The notes under the pieces were generated by a model. It had not been told where the DNA came from. It ran no database searches and saw only the letters and a list, made by a program, of their open reading frames with translations. From Legionella nagasakiensis (GTDB taxonomy: Bacteria > Pseudomonadota > Gammaproteobacteria > Legionellales > Legionellaceae), in assembly GCF_900639915.1 (NCBI RefSeq), contig NZ_CAAAID010000002.1:1-64000 (forward strand): DNA of 64,000 nt, given 5' to 3'. Both the position numbers and the translations under genes were made by a program. Each line of letters opens with the position of its first letter. Positions within the stretch are counted from its first letter, which is position 1. This document shows positions 7,957 through 20,645 of the stretch, one piece after another.

Positions 7957-10896
7957 TTAGTCCTTGCTATGCGTATACAATAAATCCATGCCACTGCCAG
8001 AGTCGCTGGCTGTCACCTGGATACTGAAAAATTTATTTAAGAGGTATTTCAAGGTTAATACGTTACTGTCTTCTTGGAATAAACCGATATTATAGCTTAA
8101 GTATAAACGATTGGTTATCGCTTTACCGACCACAAAAGCCGTGCTGTCAGTCACCTCATTGGTTTCTTGATGATATTGTGATGTGCTTTGTATATTAAAA
8201 TCAAAACCCAGTGTTTGTTTTAACTGATCCAGTAATTGCAAGCCCTTTGTACCTGAATCGAGATTCATGGCCGAGATGGCAGTCAGTAATAATTGACCTC
8301 CCGATCTACTGGCCTGACTTGCCGGTTTTCCTAAGATAATCATGGATAATATATCGGCTTGCGAGAGATTTGCCGGAATGGAAAATAATTTAATTTCAGG
8401 GGAATCGACTCGGCCGCTGACTTCAATACCTACGGTTGTTTTATTGCCTAAATTGATGGATTGGATATTCCCAGAGCTGAAATCAAACAATTCATTAGAG
8501 CTTGCAAAATTGGCGGTTGCATTTTTAAAATAACGAACAGCGCGAAGCCGGATGCCTGGGTTGCTTATCTTACCTCCTGTAAAGATAAGCTGACCTTCTT
8601 CAATCGTTAAGTCCTGTCCATAAGCTTGGTATTTACCGTCTCTGATCGTTAATTCACCCACAGCGAATGGTTCACTTTGTGGTATTTGTCTGATTTTTAG
8701 AGCGCCGTCTAAAAAACCATGCAGGCCTTTTACATCCAAAGCAACCTGTTGCCCCATTTTAAGTTCGATATCGGCATTGATGTTAAAAGGAGACGTTTCT
8801 TGTTTATCGCTTACAAACACAGCATCATCGGTTAAATCAATGCTGCTGCTGAAATTGATGGGTTTTAAGTTAGCAGAAGGCACAAGAATCGTCCCTTTTA
8901 TATCAATCAAATCTGGTTTGAAATCAAGCGATAAGGACGGAGAGACATGAACCTTGTGTTCAGAGGTTTGCACGATGGGAAATTGTTCGCCGTTTATGGT
9001 TATACTCCCGTTCATCTCTGGGGCAAACGCTCCCTTGCCCTCCATCGTCAATGTTTTGCTTTGAGCTCCGATGGAACCGGTCGCTGTCCATTGCGTACCA
9101 TGGGTTAGTAATTTAGCCTGGATTGGCGATAGTGCAAGATTTAATTTAGGCAGAAACACACTGGCTTTGTTTAACGTAATATCGCCTTTGACGATGGGGT
9201 TATTTAATTTCCCTTCGGCGGACAGCTTGAGATCAAGTCTGCCATGAGGTTTTTCAATGGCAGGACTCACCCCTGCAAGAAAATCGAGAGAATCAATGTG
9301 TAGATTTAACGTTCCTTGTATGGTTTGTTTGGTGGCGTCAATGTCATCAAGACGAAATTCAGGCAGTTGCCCATTAAAATCCAATTGTTTATGGCGGTCT
9401 ATCTGCATATGACCCGCTGCCTTTAATCCTGTTGCTGATAAATTGGCCGTTAATTGTCCGCCTTGAAATCTGAGTGGCGGGAGTGTTTTGTCCAAGGTTG
9501 ATTGATAGATGCCGGGTGTCATAGTGAGGGTTAGTTTTCCTTGTTGGGGGCCGGTCACTTTAATATCGGAGATCAGTGTTGTTTGTAAATTGGCAAGTGC
9601 TGGGTGGAAAAGCATCGGCTGAGGCAGAGAAGCGGTTGCTTGCCATTGGTAGATGGACGTTCCATTGATCTCCAGGTGATTAGCACCAAGCGAAAGGCTG
9701 GCATGGATTTTTTGTGGTTGATAATTGATTCGAGCTTTTAATAAATTGTCCATGTACCGTGCCGACACTGCTGCTGTCGCTGAAAGTGTTTGCGGTGAAT
9801 TTCCCCAAACCTGTGCGGTCAATTCAAGATTTGATAAAGGCAGATTCTTCTCGGTTAATGTGAGTGAGGTTGTTTTGATTTCACCTTTGAATCTTGGTTT
9901 GGCCTGTTCATCATACGTCAATGTGGTGACGATGTTACCTTGAGGCATGCGCACTAAACTTCGAGCATCAACTTTTTTATCATGCACATGCGCATGCAAG
10001 TCCAAATCCGCTTTTGCCGGTGCATCAAAGGTAACTTGCGCCTTAATCAGTAAATCCGATAAGGTGCCATTCATGGTGATACGACCTTGCCGGTTTTCTA
10101 TAACATTTTGAGCATCAATGGGCCATTTACCGTCGTGCCATGTGATTTGCATGGACAGTGCCTGGCCGTTTTTCAAGGTGCCATGGAGCGTTCCTTTGGC
10201 AGGTTGACTGAATTGCCCTTGCCAATGATATAAGTCTAGATTGCCGCTAAGTTTAATGTCTCCCTGAATATGGTGTTGCATGCCTGTTGTTGGTTTAAAC
10301 GTCAGATTGGCTGTAACGGCATAGGGAAAATAGGGTTGACCATTTCCTTCTAACAAGAGACGGTTATGACCATAATTGGCTGCAAACTGATGAATGGTCC
10401 ATTGTTGGCTATTAAGCGTTGTTTGTAAATACAGCTGCTCCATTTGCCAGGCTGCGCCAGCTTGTTTAATACGTAGTTCATTAAGCGTTAATTTGTTTAT
10501 GGTGAGCATGATTGGTAATTGCGGCAGGCTAAAGTCAGTATGCCCCGCTTTTTCGATAGCTTCGGGTGTATCTTTGATTTCCATTAAGAGGGTGTCGGCA
10601 TGGATTTCTTTAATGCGTAGTTCTTTATGGAATAAAGCAGTCCAGTTCCATGTCAGGCGTCCATGGTCAAGATGAAGATGAAAAGTATTGTCTTCATAGT
10701 CTAATTCGGTAAAGGATATCTGCTTGATCAGTTGGCCTTGTGGTTTTTTTAAAGTGATTTTTCCCGGTAGAGCTAAATTGGCTAGTTTAACGGCAGTATA
10801 GAATCCTGGTGTGGTGACCAGAAAAAATGCTAACACGCAGGTCAGTAGGATAAAGAGGATGAAGCATGTGTAAAGAAAGGATTTTAAATAGCGCAT
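7957..10896 (-). CDS. tamB: Translocation and assembly module protein TamB (DUF490)
   Basis: TamB is an inner-membrane-anchored protein that spans the periplasm as a long beta-groove. It works with TamA in outer-membrane protein assembly and phospholipid transport. The 979-residue protein has one N-terminal membrane anchor (residues about 5-30), then a long beta-rich repetitive region, and ends in the conserved DUF490 domain (VGEISGRVDSPEIKLFS-like segment, MIILGKPAS, then LLTAISAMNLDSG). It is shorter than the 1,259-residue E. coli protein. The start lies 2 bp after the tamA stop. Confidence 0.92.
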   Translation of the reverse strand: MRYLKSFLYTCFILFILLTCVLAFFLVTTPGFYTAVKLANLALPGKITLKKPQGQLIKQISFTELDYEDNTFHLHLDHGRLTWNWTALFHKELRIKEIHADTLLMEIKDTPEAIEKAGHTDFSLPQLPIMLTINKLTLNELRIKQAGAAWQMEQLYLQTTLNSQQWTIHQFAANYGHNRLLLEGNGQPYFPYAVTANLTFKPTTGMQHHIQGDIKLSGNLDLYHWQGQFSQPAKGTLHGTLKNGQALSMQITWHDGKWPIDAQNVIENRQGRITMNGTLSDLLIKAQVTFDAPAKADLDLHAHVHDKKVDARSLVRMPQGNIVTTLTYDEQAKPRFKGEIKTTSLTLTEKNLPLSNLELTAQVWGNSPQTLSATAAVSARYMDNLLKARINYQPQKIHASLSLGANHLEINGTSIYQWQATASLPQPMLFHPALANLQTTLISDIKVTGPQQGKLTLTMTPGIYQSTLDKTLPPLRFQGGQLTANLSATGLKAAGHMQIDRHKQLDFNGQLPEFRLDDIDATKQTIQGTLNLHIDSLDFLAGVSPAIEKPHGRLDLKLSAEGKLNNPIVKGDITLNKASVFLPKLNLALSPIQAKLLTHGTQWTATGSIGAQSKTLTMEGKGAFAPEMNGSITINGEQFPIVQTSEHKVHVSPSLSLDFKPDLIDIKGTILVPSANLKPINFSSSIDLTDDAVFVSDKQETSPFNINADIELKMGQQVALDVKGLHGFLDGALKIRQIPQSEPFAVGELTIRDGKYQAYGQDLTIEEGQLIFTGGKISNPGIRLRAVRYFKNATANFASSNELFDFSSGNIQSINLGNKTTVGIEVSGRVDSPEIKLFSIPANLSQADILSMIILGKPASQASRSGGQLLLTAISAMNLDSGTKGLQLLDQLKQTLGFDFNIQSTSQYHQETNEVTDSTAFVVGKAITNRLYLSYNIGLFQEDSNVLTLKYLLNKFFSIQVTASDSGSGMDLLYTHSKD

Positions 10897-10898
10897 AG

Positions 10899-12605
10899 TT
10901 ACAGATCAGGCCCCATATTAATCACAAGCTTAGGATTGCGTCCCTCAATACGATTAAAGTGGTTGTTAATCGCCTGGGCAACGCCCACTTTAATGGGACC
11001 AACCGGCGATACCCACATTAGACCGATGCCGGCATCGTATTTAAATTCTTTTGGGTTTGGATTATATACATCACCGCCGTCGACAAATCCAATGAGATAC
11101 CATTTGTTGAAGGTTTCTTTTTGAATTTCCATGCCTGCAAAACTTAAAATTTTTCCAGGTCCTATTGAATTATAGCTGTATGCTTTCAAATTTTCGGCGC
11201 CTCCCAGCAATAAGGCTAAGGATAAAGGCAGATTGTTAATCTCATTAATTTGAGTAAATCCTTGCATGGCGTGAAAGAAAAAACGGGTGCGAATCAAGTC
11301 AAATGTTATCGCTGCTTTCGCATCAATCGAGGCTTGCGCCATATTAATTTCTGAGAGAATTGCTTTACTGGCTGCAAGGCCTGTGAGCGTGACATTGTAA
11401 CCGGAAGGGGAAAATAATGGATCAGATACTTTACTCCAGGTCAATGTTGCTTTGGGAAACAAAAGCGACTTGGTTGTTTTGGGTTCCCCTGTGTAATTAT
11501 AACGCTCATTTAACGCATTTAGGGAGAGAATGCGTTGGTGCCGTTTTTTGACATGTTGTTGAGCAACCGACAGCAAGAGTGAATTCCCATAACCGCTGCT
11601 GTAATTCAAGTTGGATAAACTTCCTGTGATGCTGTATTTATCCGTTACAGGATTTTGGCCGGGTATAATATATTGTGCCAGCAATGCATTTTCCTTAAGG
11701 GAGCCCTGAGCAATGGCATTGAATTTATGACCGGCGCGGTTTACTGGCACGATATGAATGCCTGCGCGTCCGCGAGGGCCAGTATCGGTTCCATAACCGA
11801 TGCCTAAGGAATAATTGATTCGATGCACTCTTTCCAGATGAACATCTATTGGTACATGACGTTCGGAATTAATAGTTGGTTTTACCACGACGGATTTAAA
11901 GTAACCACTGGCAGACAGATTGGTTTCCAAGGCAAGAACCTGATCCGTCGAGTAAGGTTGGCCAATTTTAAAGGGGACATAACGATGAAGCAATTCCGGT
12001 GAAATGTAGGTTGGATCAAAGCGTATCTGACCAAAATAATATTGAGGACCTGTATTGAAAATTAAGGTGATGTTTGCCGTATAACGTTGCCTATCAATTA
12101 AAATTTCGGATTTTTCAAAGAAGGCATGTAAATAACCTTGATGTTCTGCCGCATTATGCAATATATCTTTTGCTTCTTCGTAGCGACGGTTAAGCAGAGG
12201 TTGACCACTTTTGATTGGAAGATCGCGCACGGCTTGTCGAATTTCAGGGTTTTCAGCACCTTCTCCCTGGAGACGTACAGTCAGGTTGGTTATATGCATT
12301 TGCGGGCCGGCGGTGATATAGATTTGCAATCGTTTGCCTGCAGGGTGAATGGTGATGCTTGGCTTGAAAAAACCATAAGGATACATGGCTTTGGTGATTT
12401 GTTCTTTTAATGCTTCTGGTGGTTCCTGGGTTATGGGTTTATCTTGATATAATTCAGCCAGGCGGTATTGCACATTCTCTAATACATCCCCTTTAATTCC
12501 TGTAATGTCAACATTCACGGCGTTCAACGCACCTAATGGCAGGAGGCTGCATAAAATGAGCAGGATGCGTCTGGCTCGTTTATTGATCATAAAGTTGATT
12601 GCCAT
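10899..12605 (-). CDS. tamA: Translocation and assembly module protein TamA (Omp85 family)
   Basis: Outer-membrane partner of TamB. The 568-aa protein has a signal peptide (basic MINKRARR, a hydrophobic core, cleavage near LNA), three POTRA domains to about residue 250, and a C-terminal 16-strand barrel. The barrel includes the Omp85 lid/strand motif ([12 protein letters not shown] and later [26 protein letters not shown]). The first ATG overlaps the end of mutS by 26 bp; a second ATG at 12590 would overlap by 11 bp and gives a more typical signal peptide. Either way tamA is coupled to mutS. Confidence 0.93.
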   Translation of the reverse strand: MAINFMINKRARRILLILCSLLPLGALNAVNVDITGIKGDVLENVQYRLAELYQDKPITQEPPEALKEQITKAMYPYGFFKPSITIHPAGKRLQIYITAGPQMHITNLTVRLQGEGAENPEIRQAVRDLPIKSGQPLLNRRYEEAKDILHNAAEHQGYLHAFFEKSEILIDRQRYTANITLIFNTGPQYYFGQIRFDPTYISPELLHRYVPFKIGQPYSTDQVLALETNLSASGYFKSVVVKPTINSERHVPIDVHLERVHRINYSLGIGYGTDTGPRGRAGIHIVPVNRAGHKFNAIAQGSLKENALLAQYIIPGQNPVTDKYSITGSLSNLNYSSGYGNSLLLSVAQQHVKKRHQRILSLNALNERYNYTGEPKTTKSLLFPKATLTWSKVSDPLFSPSGYNVTLTGLAASKAILSEINMAQASIDAKAAITFDLIRTRFFFHAMQGFTQINEINNLPLSLALLLGGAENLKAYSYNSIGPGKILSFAGMEIQKETFNKWYLIGFVDGGDVYNPNPKEFKYDAGIGLMWVSPVGPIKVGVAQAINNHFNRIEGRNPKLVINMGPDL

Positions 12606-15156
12606 CCATACCAGAAAGTGATTTCATGGTACCAGAAGCTTCCAATGCTTTCAGGTGGTATATAAATTCCAGTGCCGCTCTGGGAGATAAAGTATCCACA
12701 TCAATGTTAGCTAATACAGTCAATATAGGGGATGTTGAGTTAGGTAAAGGGGGGGTAAACGGTGTTGTCGATGTTTCTTGCGCCTGTTGCAGATGATGAT
12801 TGGCGAGCGTTAATACTTCTTCAGGTATTCCGGCTAATGCTGCAACTTCAAGCCCATAGCTGCGGCTTGCATGGCCTTCTTCGACTTGATAAAGAAACGT
12901 AATACCGCTTTCGGTTAATGCTGCTCGTAATTGTACGTTACGGATGCAAGAAAATTCGTCAGCGAGTTTGATGAGTTCTAAATAATGGGTGGAGAACAAC
13001 GTATAAGCTTTCACCTTCGATGCAAGGTGAGCACAACAAGCATAGGCCAGAGCCATGCCATCGTGCGTGCTGGTTCCCCGGCCAATTTCGTCGATTAATA
13101 CCAGGCTTTGTGATGTGGCATGCCTTAGAATATAGGCCGTTTCCGTCATTTCCACCATAAAGGTAGAACGGCCTGATGCCAGATCATCGCTGGCACCGAT
13201 GCGCGTGAAAATTCGGTCAATGGGGCCTAATCTTACTTGTTGGGCAGGGACATAACTGCCAATATGTGCCAGTAGAATGATCAGGGCGTTCTGGCGCATG
13301 TAGGTGGATTTACCACCCATGTTAGGGCCGGTAATGACTAGGATATGGCAAGTAGAATGAAGGGTTAAATGATTAGCGATAAATCGTTCCTGGAGAATTT
13401 GTTCGATAACGGGGTGGCGCCCGCCTTGAATTTCAATGCCTGGTTGGTCACTCAATTCCGGACAGTGCCAGTTTAATGATTGTGCACGTTCAGCAAGAGT
13501 ACATAATACATCCAGCTCAGCCAGGCCTTGGGCGATTTGCATCAGGGTCTGCAAATATTGGTGAATTTCCTGCAAAAGGGTTTCATACAGCCATTTTTCA
13601 CGTGTTAATGCCTTGCTTTGTGCGGACAGTACTTTTTCCTCGAATGTTTTTAACTCAGGCGTAATATAGCGCTCGACATTCTTGAGCGTTTGTTTGCGCT
13701 GATAATAAGGGGGCGCTTTTTCTGCCTGTGTACGTGGTAATTCTATGTAGTACCCATGGACTCGATTATAGCCAAACTTTAATGAGGGTAAACCTGAATG
13801 ATGTTTTTCTTTCTGCTCCAGTTTTAACAGTGCTTCGCTTGCGTGTTCGCTCAGTTCACGTAATTCATCCAATTCTTCATCAAATCCAGGCGCAATAACT
13901 CCACCATCACGAATTAGCATGGGTGGATTTTCGACGAGGGCTGCCGCTAATAAGTCGTGTAATGCGGGTAAGGATGTTAATTGCTTGCTTAGTGTCAGAA
14001 TCAAGTCGCTTTCATTGCTGGAAATAGCGTTGCTTATTTCAGGAAGCAAGCGTAATGTTTGACGTAATTGGATTAAATCCCGTGGACGGGCTGAGTTTAA
14101 GGCAATACGGGATGTGATTCGTTCAACGTCACATATTTGACGAAGCAACTCATGTAAATGGCTGTCTTGTTTTTTTCTTATTAATTCCTTAATGGCTTGC
14201 TGACGATGGCGAATGAGCTGATGGTGGCGTAATGGTCTGCCTAACCAACGTTTGAGCAAACGGCTTCCCATGGCTGAAGCGGTATGATCCAAGAGTGAAA
14301 AGAGACTGTGATTGTGGTGTCCATGAGAATGTTCAAATAGTTCCAAATGACGTTGAGTGGCTGCGTCCAATTGCAAATAATGCTGGTTGTGCTCAAGTGT
14401 CACCGTCTTTAAATGTGGCAACGCTTGTCTTTGAGTGATCTGCAAGTAGGCCAATAAGCAACCGGCTGCAGGAATGGCTAGAGGATATTCTTTTTCTCCA
14501 AAGGCATCTAGATTTTGTACGGCAAATTGCTGGCATAACAATTCCCGTGCGTGTTGCCGATCAAAGTCCCAGGAAGGGCGAATTTTAATCGTGTATTGCT
14601 CATTCAGTTTGTCAAAAGGCAATGGTTCCTGAATCAGAATCTCAGCGGGTTTAAGACGAGCAAGTTCACTTTGCAGCTGACTAGAATTTGCTGCCTGCAA
14701 TAAATGAAAACGACCGCTGCTTAAGTCAGTCCAAGCCAGACCGAATTGTTTCTTATCTTGGTGAATTGCCAATAGTAGGTTATCGCATTTTGCTTCAAGA
14801 AGCGCTTCATCGGTAATAGTGCCTGGAGTAATGATTCGGGTCACTTGCCGCTCAACCGGACCCCTACTTTGCGACGGGTCGCCAACTTGTTCACAAATCG
14901 CGACGGATTCCCCTCTTTTAATTAAGCGCGCAAGATAATTTTCGACGGCGTGATATGGTACACCAGCCATGGGGATTGGCTTGCCTGCAGATTGCCCGCG
15001 GTGAGTTAAAGTTAAATCAAGTAATTGTGCGGCGTGTTTAGCATCGTCAAAAAACAATTCATAAAAATCACCCATACGATAAAACAGCAGCATATCAGGA
15101 TAGTCTGCTTTAATTCGCAAGTATTGTTGCATCATGGGAGTGTGAGAAGATAGCAT
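12580..15156 (-). CDS. mutS: DNA mismatch repair protein MutS
   Basis: Recognises mismatches and recruits MutL. The mismatch-binding FYE is in [12 protein letters not shown] near the N-terminus. The C-terminal ABC-type ATPase has Walker [15 protein letters not shown], Walker [14 protein letters not shown] and the THDGMALA signature. From the ATG at 15156 the protein is 858 aa, the usual length; a GTG three codons upstream is possible, and neither start has a strong ribosome-binding site. It heads a unit in which tamA overlaps its 3' end. Confidence 0.96.
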   Translation of the reverse strand: MLSSHTPMMQQYLRIKADYPDMLLFYRMGDFYELFFDDAKHAAQLLDLTLTHRGQSAGKPIPMAGVPYHAVENYLARLIKRGESVAICEQVGDPSQSRGPVERQVTRIITPGTITDEALLEAKCDNLLLAIHQDKKQFGLAWTDLSSGRFHLLQAANSSQLQSELARLKPAEILIQEPLPFDKLNEQYTIKIRPSWDFDRQHARELLCQQFAVQNLDAFGEKEYPLAIPAAGCLLAYLQITQRQALPHLKTVTLEHNQHYLQLDAATQRHLELFEHSHGHHNHSLFSLLDHTASAMGSRLLKRWLGRPLRHHQLIRHRQQAIKELIRKKQDSHLHELLRQICDVERITSRIALNSARPRDLIQLRQTLRLLPEISNAISSNESDLILTLSKQLTSLPALHDLLAAALVENPPMLIRDGGVIAPGFDEELDELRELSEHASEALLKLEQKEKHHSGLPSLKFGYNRVHGYYIELPRTQAEKAPPYYQRKQTLKNVERYITPELKTFEEKVLSAQSKALTREKWLYETLLQEIHQYLQTLMQIAQGLAELDVLCTLAERAQSLNWHCPELSDQPGIEIQGGRHPVIEQILQERFIANHLTLHSTCHILVITGPNMGGKSTYMRQNALIILLAHIGSYVPAQQVRLGPIDRIFTRIGASDDLASGRSTFMVEMTETAYILRHATSQSLVLIDEIGRGTSTHDGMALAYACCAHLASKVKAYTLFSTHYLELIKLADEFSCIRNVQLRAALTESGITFLYQVEEGHASRSYGLEVAALAGIPEEVLTLANHHLQQAQETSTTPFTPPLPNSTSPILTVLANIDVDTLSPRAALEFIYHLKALEASGTMKSLSGMDGNQLYDQ

Positions 15157-15380
15157 CTGAGCCACGATAAAATTACATTTGTCGAGATTCTAGCAAATGC
15201 ATTAGATCAAGTCAGTAAATGCTGTGCTTGGGTTATCAATAAAAGATTTCATGTGCTTGTGATAAAGTTTGTGTTTTGTGCGGTTTTTTATGACAGGCTT
15301 GTTGGTTCAATAAAGTGGATTGTAAATCTAAAATAATATATGCTTGTGAAGATAAATAATTAATATAATTATGTAACTTC

Positions 15381-15408
15381 TTCACATCATGTGAATTTTT
15401 GCTAGACT
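15381..15408 (+). promoter_or_regulatory. Promoter with a palindromic operator-like site for the small lipoprotein
   Basis: A -35-like TTCACA (15381-15386) and an extended -10 TGCTAGACT (hexamer TAGACT at 15403-15408) are 16 bp apart. The -35 is part of a perfect palindrome TTCACATCATGTGAA (15381-15395), so a repressor or activator dimer could compete with polymerase there. The rest of the AT-rich gap from 15157 shows no other clear structure. Confidence 0.5.
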
Positions 15409-15450
15409 TGATAAGGAAGCTTATTCAATAAAAATAAAAGGGAGATGAAT

Positions 15451-15645
15451 ATGAAACAGTTGGCTATGTTATTAACTGCTGGCGTGGTGGCTTTAATGCT
15501 ATCTGCTTGTGGTGAAGATAAACCGAAGCAACCGGAGGTAAGACCTGAAAATGCAGCGACTCAGTCTGCAGACAGAACAAATGAAGCCAAGCCCATGGAT
15601 GCAACGGCTACACCAGAATCAACTGGCACTGAGACTGAAGAATAA
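15451..15645 (+). CDS. Small lipoprotein (LptM/YifL-like in architecture)
   Basis: The ATG at 15451 follows AGGGAG by six bases; an ATG at 15445 is too close to it. The 64-residue product has a short signal peptide ending in the lipobox LSAC (lipidated Cys at residue 20). An acidic, Pro/Thr/Glu-rich, probably disordered tail follows. Tiny lipoproteins such as LptM look like this and assist LptD assembly, but length and composition alone do not prove orthology. It has its own promoter and terminator, so it is expressed as a single gene. Confidence 0.7.
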   Translation: MKQLAMLLTAGVVALMLSACGEDKPKQPEVRPENAATQSADRTNEAKPMDATATPESTGTETEE

Positions 15646-15665
15646 TCGTTCAGATGATGGACTAT

Positions 15666-15690
15666 AACCCCGCATAAGCGGGGTTTTTTA
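15666..15690 (+). terminator. Rho-independent terminator of the small lipoprotein gene
   Basis: AACCCCGC-ATAA-GCGGGGTT is a perfect 8-bp stem with a 4-nt loop, followed by a run of T. It lies about 20 bp after the stop codon. Confidence 0.9.
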
Positions 15691-15705
15691 TAGCTTAGAT
15701 TTCTA

Positions 15706-15852
15706 AGAACCTGTCTTCAGAGTCTAACTACGCAGGGCTAAAAGCCTCGATTTTCTGCGCTCCATTGCTCACATACTACTATGTATGCTGCGCTATGGTG
15801 CTCTAAAATCAAGGCTTTTAGCCTCAGCCTAGCGACTCTGAAGACAGGTTCT
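15706..15852. repeat. Family 1 MITE-like palindromic element, copy B (147 bp, enlarged centre)
   Basis: It has the same termini (AGAACCTGTCTTCA / TGAAGACAGGTTCT) and inner inverted repeat as copy A, with about 33 extra bases at the centre. Those bases contain their own small palindrome (ACATACTACTATGT). It lies between the lipoprotein terminator and mscS. The larger centre may be the ancestral form that copies A and C have lost. Confidence 0.9.
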
Positions 15853-15925
15853 AAAGGAAAATCTATAAGTTATACAAAGGATGATTGTATAAACTCATGG
15901 TTTCTAAATAGGTGGAGAGAAGTAA

Positions 15926-16705
15926 ATGGAAACGTTGGCGAAGATAGGCTGGTTTCATCTGTTCTATGCTCTAGTACTGATTTTATTAGGGTTTGTTATT
16001 GCCCAACAAGTCAGTAAGATCGTAAATCGGTCTTTGTCCAAGCGCTTTTCCCGGCATCAGGTCTTACTTGCACAACGATTAATTTTTTATGGTTTGTTTC
16101 TTCTCTTTGTATTTTCTGCTTTGCAACAGCTTGGTTTTAAAATGACCGTGCTTCTTGGGGCAGCGGGTGTATTTACCGTTGCCTTGGGCTTTGCTTCACA
16201 AACGGCGGCTTCTAATTTCGTCAGTGGAATTTTTCTATTGTTTGAACGTCCTTTCAGAGTTGGTGATCAGATTAAGGTCAAAGACTTGATTGGCACAGTC
16301 GACTCTATTGATTTGTTATCCACCAAAATTAAAACTCCTGAGAACATGCGCATCCGTATACCTAACGAAACAATCATGAAATCGGACATTACCAATATGA
16401 GCTTTTTTAATACTCGAAGAGTTGATATCCTCATTGGAGTGGCTTATAGCAGTGATATTGATCATGTTAAATCCGTTTTAACCCAATTGGCGAATGAACA
16501 TGAGACTGTGGAAAAAGAGCCTGCAGCACAAGTGAGTATTAATAATTTCGGTGATTCGGCCATTGAGTTAAAATTTATGGTATGGACACAAACGAGTCAA
16601 GCAACGCAAGTAAAGAATCAACTGCAAGAAGCGATAAAGCGCCGCTTTGATCAGGAACAAATTGAAATGCCTTTCCCACAAATAACCCTGCATCAGGGAC
16701 AGTAA
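15926..16705 (+). CDS. mscS: Small-conductance mechanosensitive channel (MscS family)
   Basis: The 259-residue protein has N-terminal membrane helices and the pore-lining TM3 with the Gly/Ala pattern (LLGAAGVFTVALGFASQTAASNFVSGIFLLFERPF). The MscS beta domain follows (VGDQIKVKDLIGTVDSIDLLSTKIKTPENMRIRIPNE), then the C-terminal alpha/beta domain. It releases solutes on hypo-osmotic shock. The stop codon overlaps the next ATG (TAATG), so translation of the downstream gene is probably coupled. Confidence 0.92.
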   Translation: METLAKIGWFHLFYALVLILLGFVIAQQVSKIVNRSLSKRFSRHQVLLAQRLIFYGLFLLFVFSALQQLGFKMTVLLGAAGVFTVALGFASQTAASNFVSGIFLLFERPFRVGDQIKVKDLIGTVDSIDLLSTKIKTPENMRIRIPNETIMKSDITNMSFFNTRRVDILIGVAYSSDIDHVKSVLTQLANEHETVEKEPAAQVSINNFGDSAIELKFMVWTQTSQATQVKNQLQEAIKRRFDQEQIEMPFPQITLHQGQ

Positions 16706-17702
16706 TGGATCCAATTACACAGGGAGCATTAGGTGCCGCTTGTTCACAAGTCCTATTACACAACTATGACAAGCGCAATGCCTGGCTGGTGGGTGCTGTA
16801 GGAGGAATGATTGCAGATTTGGATCTGGTCATTCGTTCATCGCACGATCCCATGCTTTTTTTTATTTACCATCGTCAGTTTACGCACTCGCTTTTTTTTA
16901 TTCCGTTTGGAGGATTGCTGACTGCCTTTGCATTCTTTCCTTTTAAACGATTTCGCAAGCATTGGCACCTCACTTTGTTCGCGGCATTGATTGGTTATGC
17001 CACGCATGCTTTACTGGACGCCTGCACCAGCTACGGCACCGTGTTGTTTTGGCCCTTTTCTGATAGGCGTATTGCCTGGGATATGGTTGCCATTATTGAC
17101 CCTTTTGTCACGGTCCCGCTCTTGTTAGGCGTTGTTTGGACGATAGTGTTTGATAATAGACGGGGAGTGGCGCTTGGTTTAATGGTGGCGGGTTCATTTT
17201 TGTTTTTTAATTCTTGGCAACATCATCGTGCTCTTAAGGTAGCAACGGCCTATGTCCATCAGCAACAGTGGGCCTATAAGAGATTGCGTGCTTTTCCTGG
17301 TTTAGCCAGCTCAACTCAGTGGCGAATTGCCGGCTATGTCGATGATAAATTATTGATTGCCGATGTGATTACGCCTTTGTTTAGTTCAAGTAAGATTTAC
17401 CCCCTAGCGCTCTTTCCGGCATTCAAAAAACAAGATTTGCCATCGTATATTTATGAGGCAGGACAACAATTTCGTGACTATAAGGTCTTTTCCTGGTTTA
17501 CCGATGGTTATCTGATAGCAGCACATCGGCAGCCTCTTTTGCTGGTCGATGTTCGATATCTTATAGGAGATGACCCATTAATTGCGTTATGGGGTATTCA
17601 ATTTAACATGAATCAACGACATGTGAATGTTGTTCGTTCAATTAATCTTAAGAAGGGCTTTAAACCTTTAAAGTCGCAACATGCACAGGAGTATGATGAA
17701 CG

Positions 17703-17706
<4 letters not shown>
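16705..17706 (+). CDS. YdjM-type inner-membrane protein, putative metal-dependent hydrolase
   Basis: The 333-aa protein starts MDPITQGALGAACSQ and contains the conserved His/Asp pattern of the LexA-regulated YdjM family: IADLDLVIRS, YHRQFTHSLFFIPF and YATHALLDACTSYGT. Four or more membrane segments are visible in the first 200 residues, and the rest is soluble. Family members are predicted membrane-bound metal-dependent hydrolases related to phospholipase C-like folds; the substrate is unknown. It overlaps mscS by one base and the CinA-like gene by four bases (ATGA). Confidence 0.8.
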
Positions 17707-20062
<2,356 letters not shown>

Positions 20063-20101
20063 TGCAATATCCTCTTTAAAGAGTCAATAAGCGCTAAGGG
20101 T

Positions 20102-20413
20102 TTATTGACTAATACCGGTAATTTTAATTTGCGTGTAATACTGTCGATGTCCCATTTGTTTCATATGATGTTTGCGTCGGCGAAATTTAATGATTTTAAT
20201 CTTTTTGTGGCGCGCATGCTCAAGTATTTCAGCATTGACCTTGGCATTTGCAATAAAAGGTGCGCCACAGGTAACATTATCACCGTCTGCTATCATCAAG
20301 ACTTCAGAAAAATCAACGTTGCTGCCAATTTCGGCCGATAATTGTTCAACTTTAAGTACATCACCTTCTTTGACGCGATATTGTTTACCGCCTGTTTTGA
20401 TTACCGCATACAT
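20102..20413 (-). CDS. rplU: 50S ribosomal protein L21
   Basis: The 103-residue protein begins [25 protein letters not shown] and contains [20 protein letters not shown], which marks L21. A GGAG ribosome-binding site is present. It is first of rplU-rpmA-obgE and divergent from rplY. Its promoter must lie in 20414-20540, where I found no convincing -35/-10 pair. Confidence 0.98.
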   Translation of the reverse strand: MYAVIKTGGKQYRVKEGDVLKVEQLSAEIGSNVDFSEVLMIADGDNVTCGAPFIANAKVNAEILEHARHKKIKIIKFRRRKHHMKQMGHRQYYTQIKITGISQ

Positions 20414-20561
20414 AATAATTCTCCAACTCGCCGTGTGATTGTTGACAAAGCCTTTGACTGATTGGCTATCACTGGTTCAATAAAAGTGCCACATTTTATA
20501 AAATAACCGTTACGACTTCAAGTTGATTTTAAATTATTGTATACTTCGCGCGTTTTACTAC

Positions 20562-20590
20562 GTGAATTTGTTAACAAATTCGCTTTTTTT
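20562..20590 (+). promoter_or_regulatory. First terminator-like hairpin in the rplY leader
   Basis: The palindrome GAATTTGTTAACAAATTC (20564-20581), extended by a G-T and a G-C pair, is followed directly by seven T. It lies just downstream of a plausible -10 TATACT (about 20539-20544). With no gene reading in from upstream on this strand, it looks like an attenuator in the rplY 5' leader. Confidence 0.5.
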
Positions 20591-20591
20591 C

Positions 20592-20629
20592 GCCCTCGAG
20601 AATCTGGTCGCAAGATGAGGGGTTTTTTT
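20592..20629 (+). promoter_or_regulatory. Second terminator-like hairpin in the rplY leader
   Basis: CCCTC (20593-20597) pairs with GAGGG (20617-20621), and an inner ATCT/AGAT stem closes a GGTCGCA loop. G and seven T follow. It lies one base after the first hairpin's T run and 16 bp before the rplY start, so it could act as a second terminator or fold over the ribosome-binding region. Confidence 0.5.
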
Positions 20630-20645
20630 ATGGAGACTTAAATCA

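Noticed and set aside
15381-15395. TTCACATCATGTGAA considered as a CRP site.
   Set aside because: The half-sites are inside-out relative to TGTGA-N6-TCACA, and the spacing is wrong.
20480-20510. TGGCAC-N5-TTGAA on the minus strand upstream of rplU, similar to a sigma54 promoter.
   Set aside because: The invariant GC of the -12 element is missing (TTGA), and a ribosomal protein operon is not expected under sigma54.
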